A stretch of 64,000 bases of DNA from Batrachochytrium dendrobatidis JAM81 (lineage: Eukaryota > Chytridiomycota > Chytridiomycetes > Rhizophydiales). Every line of letters starts with the position of its first letter. The stretch's first letter is position 1. Location of the stretch: positions 816,965 through 880,964 of the forward strand of contig NW_006281107.1 in assembly GCF_000203795.2 (NCBI RefSeq). The letters run 5' to 3'. Under the pieces are notes generated by a model that saw only the letters and a program-made list of their open reading frames with translations, was not told the origin of the DNA and searched no databases. A program made the position numbers and the translations under genes. Positions 54,330 to 64,000 of the stretch are shown here, piece by piece.

Positions 54330-57067
54330 ATGGTTGTCTATTTAATCAAAGCCAGCACCATGCATTGTAGTCCATTTAAAGTGTGTGCTTTACAATCATG
54401 GCTTATCACAAGAATTTCTTCAAAATCACTATCATCTGTTTCTTGCTTAGCCCATACATCAACACCTTGGAAAACAGCTAGATCATACCCATCTGAATTT
54501 AGTAGACCATGTCCAACAAGAATTCATTTAAAAAATACAAATTCATGTTTGTTTTCTGCGTCTGCTCATTCTCAACATTCATCTGGTGAGTGTTGATTCA
54601 CAGCTATTTTAAACCACATTTCTAAATTCTTGCAATACTGCATTGGTATAGAAATATCTAACCCACTTGGAATGTGATCATACAGCAACTATCGATCCGC
54701 AATTTATTAGAAATCTTGGAATCATTGCACATATCGATGCAGGGAAAACTACGACTACAGAACGGATGCTGTATTATGTTGGCTATACAAAACGACTAGG
54801 CAGTTATGTTTACAATCAACTGTTCAATCTCTTGGATTTAAACATGAATCATATTCTGTCAACTAACATGCACTTGACATGATTCGTATATAGACGTGGA
54901 TGAGGGATCAACCGTCACAGACTACCTTAAAACAGAAAAGGAGCGAGGTATTACGATCCAGTCAGCATGCATTCCTCTTGCATGGAAAAATCACAGACTC
55001 AACCTTATCGACACGCCTGGACATGTCGATTTCACAATAGAGGTGGAACGCAGTTTACGAGTTCTCGATGGTGCTGTATGTGTATTGGATGGTGTAGCAG
55101 GTGTGGAAGCTCAAACCGAAACGGTCTGGGCACAATCCAATCGATACAGCATTCCGCGAATTGCTTTTGTAAACAAGCTTGATCGGGATGGTGCATCATT
55201 CAAAAATACCGTTCATGCAATGTCAAAACGACTTGGAGGCTGGGGAAAGCCTGCTATTATTCAGCTCCCAATATTTCGAAATGGACACGGTGTGCTTGTT
55301 ACAGATAGCCATGGCGGTGGAAAGTTAGAGGGTATTGTGGATCTACTAACGATGGAGCGATTAGATTGGTTTAAAGATCCCAGTTCTGGTGGAGTAGTGA
55401 CCCGATCGCAGTTGACTCTTGGCGAAAAAGAATGGGCATTGGTATACGAGGACGCTGTTAAATATCGCAACATGCTGATTGAAACACTGTCGGAAATGGA
55501 CGATGGCATTGTAAATGTATTTCTCGAGTGCGATGGTGATCATGCTCAAGTTCCTGCAAAAGAAATTCAAAATGCATGCAGGCGTGCTACTATTTCTGGC
55601 CAAGCCGTGCCTGTTCTTTGTGGAGCTTCCTTTAGAAACATTGGTGTTCAGCCCATTTTAGATGCAATAGTCAACTATCTGCCGTCCCCTATGGATGCGC
55701 CTTCAGCTATAGCAACCCTTTCTAATGGATCACAACAGCACATTCTACTCAAAGACCCAAACATGACAGCCCTTGCATTTAAAGTAGTGCACGACTCCAG
55801 CCGTGGTCCATTAGTCTATGTTCGTGTATATTCCGGCACGCTTGAATCTCGCTCCATTCTCCATATTGCTGGCTCATCCACAGGTATAGGTCGAGATTGC
55901 AAACCCATCAAAGAGCGAGCAACAAAGCTTCTTGAGCTCTATGCAGACGATTACGATGAAATTCCTTTGATTTCTGCAGGAAATATTGGCGCAATTGTTG
56001 GACTCAAACATGTAAAGACTGGAGATACGTTGCTGGCGTCAACTGACAAAAGAGCGATCCAGCTGCATTCTATTCCCATCCCACCACCAGTTTTTGTCCG
56101 ATCATGTGAGGCGGAGAGTATCTCGAGCGAGAAAGCCATGGCTGCTGCATTGGAGAGTCTATGCAGAGAAGATCCTTCACTGACTGTCACTGTCAATGAT
56201 GAAACGGGACAAACTCTTTTAAGTGGTATGGGCGAGCTGCATTTAGAAATTGCTGGCGAACGCTTACAAGAAGTGTACAATGTCAAGTGTAATTTAGGAA
56301 AAGTCGAGATTAGCTACAGGGAAACGCTACAGGCTGGACAAACGTATTCGCACGAAATGGTATATGATTCACAAGTGTTTGGAAAGCATTTCAAATGCAC
56401 TGTCGAGCTTGAAATGGAGTCTATAGACAATACAGATGCGGGTGAATCTATATCTTTAGCAACCGATGGCATTATTGTTGATGCCCGATTAAAGGAACAT
56501 CAAATAACGCTGGCCGAAGATGGACGCCAATTGACTGCATTTGCACCTCTTTCTGAACTATCAGAGGCTGCTGAAATGGGGATCCGTGGAGCACTTAGTC
56601 GTGGTCCAATACTGGGACTTCCTGTATCTCAAGTATCTGTCAGGGTTAAGCAAGTGAGTTTGTTCAACCCAGAGATCTCTACACCTAGCAGTGTGCGCAC
56701 TGCTGCATACAACTGCGTTCGAGCCATTTTTCAAACTGCCGATAAGCGTATAATTGAGCCCGTTATGGATCTCAGCGTCCGTGTTGCAAATCAATATGTT
56801 GGTTCTATTACCAAAGATTTGACTGGAACACGAAAGGGTCAAGTTCTTGGAGTGAATGCAATGGATCTTGATGGTGCAGATAGCAATAATAGCTCAGAAA
56901 AACATGTCATTCATGCTCGTGTACCTCTTGCAGGGCTGGTTGGGTATTCGTCACAGCTACGTGCATTAACGGCAGGTACGGGTGAATTCCTGATGGCACT
57001 GCATGGCTATGAGCCCATGAGCCATGATAAGGAAGAACTGCTGATTCGCACTATGCGGGGGTATTAA
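54330..57067 (+). CDS. MEF2: Mitochondrial elongation factor G2 / ribosome-recycling GTPase (GFM2/MEF2)
   Basis: Mitochondrial EF-G paralog that acts with ribosome recycling factor to split mitoribosomes. Exons 54330-54585, 54686-54802 and 54894-57067 give 848 residues. A Ser/Arg-rich N-terminus suits a mitochondrial presequence. GTPase motifs: G1 [12 protein letters not shown]2 region ERGITIQS, G3 DTPGHVDF, G4 NKLDRDG. GFM2-type features are GYTKRLGN(V)[10 protein letters not shown] and [14 protein letters not shown], with domain V at [19 protein letters not shown]. The exon 2 donor is ambiguous (GC at 54800 or GT at 54803); GT is preferred. Confidence 0.93.
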
Positions 57068-57085
57068 TCTGATCATTTGGCTTGA

Positions 57086-57570
57086 TACTTTGTCACATTC
57101 ACTCAAAACACACCACCAAATAAGGGTTAAAATGCATAATAAACCGCCATTCCCATGCAATAATTAGTGCTGGTTTACCCATCTTTCTGTGATCGACATG
57201 GAAACAACAGTTGCATTCCTGATGTGCAGTTTTTATTTTTTAAACGCGAACGCATGGGATTTTAGATGCAAGAGGTTGACAACATCAGAACGGTCGCCCA
57301 ATATCTGGATCGCAATGAGTCTGGTAGTCATACAATGTATGGCTATGTCAAATGAGAAAAAAGGGAGGTTCAAAAACAGCATTCAACTCGAAGCTATAGT
57401 TTGCGTGCATCATATGATGGACGTTGTGTTGAAAAGTCGAGAGCATCTATCGAAAAGCAATCAATTTGTAATAGGAAAGCACAACGAGTATTTAGCCATT
57501 GCTTATCCCAAAGCAAACTAGCCAATTGCAAGACAACACAAGTGTTCTATTTTGTATGAACATGGTAGTA
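57086..57570. mobile_element. MITE copy K, diverged
   Basis: Right terminus CTATTTTGTATGAACATGGTAGTA ends at 57570. A weak left terminus (TACTTTGTCACATTCACTCA) is at about 57086. Internal landmarks align with copy I: ACAGTTGCATTCCTGA, GTCATACAATGTATGGC, GCATCATATGATGGACG. Length about 485 bp. A 110-codon open frame across it (57189-57521) has no counterpart kept in the other copies, so it is probably not a gene. Confidence 0.65.
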
Positions 57571-58272
57571 AAACTCGAAAAAGTCCTGGGTAAAGCTGCT
57601 GTGTTTAACTGGCAGTGCAATCTATTTCATTCATGAGGCGGAAGTCGCATCTTGAGCCTGTAATCAGATGCTAACCTCCCTAAATCTCCGCTGCTTACAT
57701 CCCATTCCAATACTCATCGTCACCCAGCATTGACCGCTTACAGGTCTATATGCAAAGAACTAGTGTAGCTAGAAACTACAGTAGGTGTATAGAATAGAAA
57801 CCTCGAGTAGTTGTTGAATGCACGATATTAGCCACCAAAGCAGCCCATTGCTTGTTTCAATTTAAGCCACCAAAAGACACGAGTAAATGGATCAACAAGT
57901 ACCGCTTATTGTCAACAACAGAATGCCTGCAGACTCTAGGCCGGCTAAATTTTATGATTGCACTCAGTAAACATTTGGATATGATAAACTTAATCTGCTG
58001 ATGGAAATGATGGTCGGTAGTAGATAAGGGCATCAAGATATGATACAAGTCTTACAGTCCGACACATGCTTTGCTACCGACGTACTGTCAGATCTACACA
58101 AACAGGTGGGCACACAAGTCAGCACAAGACCTGAGGACGTGTTTATGGACACCATGGTTGACGTTTGATTTCCGACTCCTTTCCATCACAACGATTACCG
58201 TCAACTTTTTAGCCCTGGGGTCTAGCATTCCATTGACTAGCCTCAAAATATATCCAACTAACCACAATCATC
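57571..58272. other. Intergenic region upstream of NIPA-like gene
   Basis: About 700 bp with no MITE terminus, RNA gene or supported coding sequence. It must include the promoter of the next gene. Confidence 0.5.
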
Positions 58273-60120
58273 ATGAACTCAACAAACTCGACACTTCCAG
58301 TAGGTGTCGACCATCGGATGGAGGCAGAAAAATACATTGGACTTGCACTTGCATTGACATCGTCATTGCTGATTGGAACCAGTTTTATTATTACCAAAAA
58401 GGGGTTGATGGATTCAGCAAGAAATAACGGCGGTGAGTTTTACCTACTGAGCGTATATAAATCCGTTCTTACTAGACTGAATTTTATCCAGCAATAGTCA
58501 TGCTGGATAACATTGATGTGAGCGTGGCTCGTTAAAAATTGTAGCTAAACCACTTTTGATGCAGGTCGTGTCGGGGAAGGCTTTGATTATCTCAAGAACC
58601 CAATGTGGTGGGCTGGCACTAGCACAAGTATGTATAATCCCACTCGTGTATTGTATGTCTACTACACAACCGTTTTTCCATCATACCACTGTTTTACAAT
58701 GATGCTCTCGATTCCTTTTTGCCCTGCGTCTTGTTTGGGATTCCATCAATGGGTCCGTTATTGCCATATGGCGAGGTCACAAACATCCACGTTGCCAACA
58801 AAATTTTGTGCGCCTCCAATGCAACTTTGTTGCTGATAGTCAGCGATGAGCTAGCCATGTACCTGATATGGCTGGCATTCACACTGTCATCATCAATGCT
58901 GCTAGGGTTTGTACGAGATGTTTCCAGCATCGAGTTTCCCTATTGCTATCCAGTTTTGAGATTTCCCTTTGACACCGCACTATTTTACCGACTCATACTG
59001 ACCTCTATTTCAATCTTAGTGATTCTGGGTGAAGTGGCCAATTTTCTCGCATACTCATTTGCGCCTGCTATCTTGGTAACTCCATTGGGTGCTGGCTCTG
59101 TCTTTGTCAGGTATTCATCTCATTGCTAGCCAACTCTGACTTTTCATGATTCAACATATGCATACCAACAGACTGACTGATTTTCATTGTTATTTCTATA
59201 GTGCTATTTTATCATCGATTTTTCTCAACGAGAATCTTGGACGAGACGGCGTTATTGGCTGTGTTCTCTGTGTGATTGGGTCTTTGGTTGTTATTTTACA
59301 TGCTCCAGAGGAAGATGCCATCGAGACTGTGGACGACGTGTTTAGGCACTTTGTTCGTCCAGGTATGGTCCCAACCCCATGTTTTTGATTGAACTTATCT
59401 AATACTTTGATTTTGCTAGGGTTCATGATTTACATTGTGTTTGTCGCGGCAGTATCCGTATACCTCATATACTATGTTGGTCCGCGATTTGGAAAGCGAA
59501 ACATGCTGGTTTACATCTCCATCTGCTCGCTGGTTGGCTCAATATCCGTCATGGCAGTCAAGGGCTTTGCTGTGGCAATCAAACTCACATTTGCTGGAGA
59601 CAATCAACTCTTGCATCTTTCAACATGGATATTTGGTTTGACAATGCTCTTGTGTGCCATGACACAAATTAATTATTTCAACAAGGCACTCGATTTGTTT
59701 TCTACCAATCGTGTTACTCCCATCTACTATGTGTTTTTCACAACTGCTACGATTATTGCGTCCATTATTCTATCCGAAGGTGTCAAGCGATCCACACCGG
59801 TATGTTTTGTGCAAATGCATAAATGTATAGTCCATTTTATGCTGTGCCACTCATCGTGCTCTTCATTGTATTAGGTTGAAATGCTTTCAGTTTTATCGGG
59901 ATTCACTACTATATTTATTGGGGTATTTATGGTCAATGGAGCCAAATCTAATCAAGCCTCATTCTTGGACAAGTCATTATCCAGACGCACATCCATCTCA
60001 CTTGGACCACGACTGTCAAGTGGCAGTCTTTCAAACAAGGCTATTGTTAGCGAACATCATTTATTAAAGACGTTTGACGAGGATCATTTAGGATTTTCAG
60101 AAGACGATGATATTGTTTAA
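58273..60120 (+). CDS. NIPA-family magnesium transporter
   Basis: Membrane transporter of the NIPA/DMT type, linked to Mg2+ transport and endosomal traffic. Exons 58273-58432, 58565-58627, 59020-59110, 59202-59362, 59420-59799 and 59875-60120 give 366 residues. About nine TM segments. Family blocks: YIGLALALTSSLLIGTSFII, KNPMWWAGTSTMILGEVANF, FLAYSFAPAILVTPLGAGSV, AILSSIFLNENLGRDG, CVIGSLVVILHAPEE, TQINYFNKALDLFSTN, TPIYYVFFTTATIIASIIL, FIGVFMVNGAK. A polar cytosolic tail with SRRTSIS follows. The 392-nt intron between exons 2 and 3 is long for this genome but shows no MITE ends. Confidence 0.92.
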
Positions 60121-60748
60121 GACACACGAGTGTCTTTTTCCACATGCCGCGCACCATTAGCATTTTTGGGCCTAGTCATCCCTTTATGCTATGGAGGACC
60201 TGCGAATACCTCGCTTTCCGTTAAACTCTGCTCATATATGGGGTTGATGTGGTTTTTATTAGATGAACTTTTAATGTTGACTATTTTTTAAATCATAACA
60301 TTACTTTTAAACTTGTGGTGCTTATCAAGCTTTTGGTATTGGATGTGCGGGGTTTTGTAGGATACTATTTATACAACGTGTTTAGTCTCTGTTAGTGATA
60401 GATGTCATGACAATTTACTGTTGATCCAGCATTCAATATCTTTTCAGATTTGGCTGCATGATCATTGATAGTACCCGCTGTGAATCTGAATGCCTGGTGT
60501 GATCATTCAAACCATCATAAGAGTATTGACAAGGACTTGAAATGAAAAGTGTACACACGGCTACGGAAATTAAATTTTCTTCATTGTAGATCTACATTTC
60601 TTGAGAAACCCAAGCCACATACGCAATCAAATATTAATGAATGGTTGGATAACAATTTGTCAATATATCAAAGGGTTGTATGGGTAACTAGCATAGATAT
60701 AAATGACATTTACATTCCAGGCATAACACAAGACTACTATAGTCATGA
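60121..60748. other. Convergent intergenic region, NIPA / HECT ligase
   Basis: About 630 bp between two gene 3' ends. A 67-codon frame at 60549-60752 shows no protein features. Nothing else seen. Confidence 0.5.
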
Positions 60749-63700
60749 TTAATTTAAAAAAAATCCACAGTTGCTATTGGCCAATGCAGTCAATAGCCGA
60801 TCCTTGAGTTTCTCTATCGAGGCATATTCACACAATAAAAGTACATTGTAGCATGTATGAGAAGTAGGCACGCGATCAGAGTCTGGACCATTTTTGGCAA
60901 TGATGAACTGGAGTTTGGATAGCCCACCCACTGGAACACGATCAGATCCTGTTGCAAAAAACAGCAAAAGCTTCTTTTGCTCTTCTGTAAACTCGTGCAC
61001 GACTTTCCAAAATGACTTGATTACAAAAGAGTCCTTGTCAAAGCCATCATACTGTGTAGTCTTTTCCAACGCATAAAAATCAAGCAAAGGACTACCACAA
61101 ATTAGCTCTTGGAGTTCTTCTGGGCGAAAAAGCTGTAGTGCAGATCCTTCTAAAACCAAGTCGAAACCGTCACGAAAAGCTTGAAATGCAGATGAAATAC
61201 TCTTATTCATAAGAAAATCCACCAACAGATCCACAAATTCTAGGTTTACACATTAAAAATTCCGTTTAGTAAATTAAACCATGGCATAACATACTAGGTT
61301 TCAACCCTTTCAACATATAAAGTAGATGAATGGGTGGTTAAATAGTTTGCAAACATGTCTACCTTGTCGGTTTTCAGCTGTCACAGGTCGATTTGCTCCA
61401 CCCTCGTGTAACTCCAATGTTTGTCGTTCACCAACAGAAGTTTCAATCTCTGCTACAAATGTTCGTCCATAAACTTCTTCAATATCGCCTTCAAACTCCA
61501 ACAGCTGCTTCAATCCACGACACAAGTCCTGTTTTCAACGATTGAGCAAGTAGAGCAATTCAATTTAAATAGTATGATTAGATAGCTATAAACCATTACA
61601 CTATTCAAGCATGCTAAAGCATTAGCTCACAGGATCCAGTTCTGCCAAATCATCCAAATCAGGGCTAATATCCAGCAATTTCTTGTACAAAGCTAATGGA
61701 AAGTGTATATCTAGCACGACACCATTGTATATTGCTAGACCAATGATACGTCCTATGCAGCACACAATTCCAAACAAGCATCAGTATCAATGTGGTTTAA
61801 ATCAATTGTATCAAGACTATTTAACAGATAATATACCCATAAGATTGTATTCTTCCAATGTTTCGCTATCTCGGAGGTCGCTCATATTTGCCAACCAACA
61901 CATTCGTGATTCTAAAAACAAATATAATGGCATGAGTAAAACGGTTTGTGAACAATACAAGATTTAGGCATGACAGTTATTAAAATCTAAACATACCATC
62001 ATTATACTTGAACATGCCATAGCTGGAACTAAACATGTCCCGTACAACCAACTGAAAGAATTCTAGACCGTGTAGTGTTTAATTAAAGTGTGACATAGTA
62101 AGTCAAGAGCACAATAGCAGTTTGATAATCAGCCAATGTTGAAATATAAGTGTACCTTTTTGAACACCTCCTTCATCAATGCCCTCTTCTCCAGTAAACG
62201 AGATACGAAGTTGCTTTTTAAGATCGTGAGTGCTTTTCCCCTCCAGCTATATTGAATCAAGCAAATCGTATCAGTTGAAACGTGAGCATCCAATGCAAAA
62301 TGGAGTTCAAAGCATAATGGACTCACTTGAAACAACGCATCTCTGATTACATGGTCGCGACGTACTTCAACTGAAATATGATTTAATGAGTTGGCTGATT
62401 CACCTACAGACAAGTCTACAAGCCAGACTTACTTTGTAAATATGGACTATTTACACCAATAAACATGGCTCTAAAAAACGCATCCTGGAGTTCATGTCGC
62501 ATTTGAACCATACTCTCGATTTTCAAAATATCACCCTTGGTTGATGTGGAGAGAACGAATGGGTAGTTACAAAACGATAGACCTTCCCATGATTTCCACT
62601 TTGGATACTCTTCTTTCAAATCGATTGATGCCTCGATGGATTCGTTATAAAACTCGTAGTATGGTATAAAAGAATTTGCATCATTGATTGCCGCTATAAT
62701 TGATCCAACACATGCATTTAGTGAATTAGTAGGGATGATCGAGCAGTGAAACTGTTTTCAGACAGTATTCTAGAACCGACACATTTAAATTTACAAAAGA
62801 TTCCGAGTGTTTGTGTGGCCCACATGGTGGCATCATCCAACGAAGGCTGCATGTTTTCATCGGGATTTGACACAATCCTTAGCGTGATAAACTGTTGTAC
62901 GATCCCCACGAGTTGTTGAAAGAAATGAGCCCGAGCGCCGTGGGATGAAGAACTTTTCAAAATAGACTCTTGCACGACCCAAGCGAATTCCACTCTCTGA
63001 TGTTGTGAAAGTGTAGAAAGAATGTAGCAGAGTTTTGGGAGAATCTGACTAAGTGAATCAGCATTAAGAAAGACTGGGTTCTGTACGTTTGTAATGGAAA
63101 TAGATTAGATGCGAGTGAGGTTGATAAACTTTGAATCCTTTGTATTCGAGTCATGTAATGTCCAAATGTTGCAACACATTTGAGATATTGAACAGTTTAG
63201 ATAAAACTTACTTCCATGATAATCAAGAATATATTAGTTTGGCCAGGTTTTAATACTTGAATTCCATGTTTCAGATGGTCGAGTACAGTTGTGATAGCAC
63301 CAGCAAATGTCGTATCTGATTGATCCATGACAGTATGATACCAGGCCTGTAACGCATGAATATCAACTAAACCAGCCACATTTTCCTCATGAGGCTAAAA
63401 CGATGAGCAGTGGAATTAAAATAAACAAGAGTTCAAGTAGAGTTAGTAGCAGATTCAGTTGTTTAAGAGGATGTGGTGACTTTCTAGATGGATATACCAA
63501 TGCATATGTATTTCTACACAGTTTACCAATGACAAACATTCCGACAGTTGTTCAACACTTGAAAAGGTATCGTAAAGCAAGGTTCGAAGACCCAGAGTGC
63601 CTTTATCAGTGACAAGAGCAGCAACTTTTGTACGAAACTCATCAAAAGTAGATTTAGAGAGAGGAGTTGAGCCAGATGGCATGATATTGGGTATAGTTGA

Positions 63701-63750
63701 ATGTCGTTCCATGACAGAAATAACGATGGATTGCAGTTCTGATAAGTCAA
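60749..63750 (-). CDS. HECT-domain E3 ubiquitin ligase (HECTD2/HUL4-like), 5' end unresolved
   Basis: HECT ligase that forms a ubiquitin thioester on a C-terminal Cys before transfer. Multi-exon, with stop at 60749. N-terminal helical region: [54 protein letters not shown]. Then [18 protein letters not shown] with [15 protein letters not shown], typical of HUL4/HECTD2. The HECT domain includes [87 protein letters not shown] and [11 protein letters not shown] with the catalytic Cys (codon near 60852). The first exons near 63.75-64.0 kb could not be read and may extend past the edge. Confidence 0.85.
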
Positions 63751-64000
63751 GTCGCGTCGTGAACAGATGGGTGGAGTTGGTTTACAGAATCACAGAGTGG
63801 ATAGAAACAGCACTCATGACGTGCAGCGTTTATTACAGACGACGTGGTCGAGTAGAACACGAATACGCTTGTCAATACAAAGTGTTGAACGATCTTACAA
63901 AGTCATCAATCGAGAATGCAAGTTGAAAGAGTAACCCTAAAACAGTGTCTTGAATTATCTTTACTTTCAATCTAGCAAAGCCAATCAACCCTTTTGACTG

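Noticed and set aside
54791..54806. A GC donor in the GFM2 gene (CTAG|GCAGTT)
   Set aside because: A GT donor two bases on (GGCA|GTTATG) gives a family-like LGNVDEGS joint, so a GC-AG intron is not needed here.
57189..57521. 110-codon open frame with ATG
   Set aside because: Lies inside the diverged MITE copy K, and the aligned parts of copies H and I do not keep the frame.

Overview
This window is a gene-dense piece of a eukaryotic nuclear genome with many short spliceosomal introns (about 50-150 nt, GTAAGT-type donors, some GC-AG). The gene set points to a zoosporic fungus, probably Chytridiomycota. Fungal-type genes (END3, a STE7-like MAPKK, a type-IVb GATA factor, ADE1-type SAICAR synthetase) sit beside genes kept only in lineages with a motile flagellum (DNAI7, CFAP96, LRRC51) and animal-like genes lost from Dikarya (APH1 gamma-secretase subunit, dymeclin, AIFM1-type AIF, ZSWIM7). 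The species cannot be named from this sequence. All exon coordinates were read by eye from splice sites, reading phase and family similarity; most phases were checked, but single boundaries may be off by a few bases.

Layout. 1-9 kb: edge of an unknown Ser-rich gene (-), DNAI7 (+), dymeclin (+). 9.6-16.4 kb: eIF5A (-), END3 (+), APH1 (-), CFAP96 (+). 16.7-25 kb: Ser-rich protein with an MGC N-terminus (+), MAPKK (+), GATA factor (+). 25-34.9 kb: KHDC4-like and SPF45-like splicing factors (both -), AIF (+), ZSWIM7/SWS1 (-), METTL2-like tRNA methyltransferase (-). 35-43.5 kb: exosome RRP4 (+), ISWI remodeler (-), ornithine decarboxylase (-). 44.6-53.9 kb: LRRC51 (+), ADE1 (+), METTL6-like methyltransferase (-), ribosomal protein eL20 (+), NAA50 (+), ARMC7 (-). 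54.3-64 kb: mitochondrial EF-G2/GFM2 (+), NIPA-like Mg transporter (+), HECT E3 ligase (-, runs to the right edge).

The main structural feature is a dispersed family of non-autonomous DNA transposons with TA-CAG...CTG-TA termini, the style of Tc1/mariner MITEs. About eleven full or partial copies were found. Most are 350-500 bp, lie within about 100 bp of genes, and one enlarges a kinase intron. Two nearly identical copies flank the eL20 gene in inverted orientation.

The best candidate regulatory system is the ornithine decarboxylase leader. It carries an upstream reading frame ending with a Pro-Pro-Trp motif, reached across a 5'UTR intron. This resembles the polyamine-sensing upstream peptide described for ODC-homolog/antizyme-inhibitor mRNAs. 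eIF5A, whose hypusine derives from spermidine and which relieves Pro-Pro stalls, is also in the window. No tRNA, rRNA or CRISPR was found.
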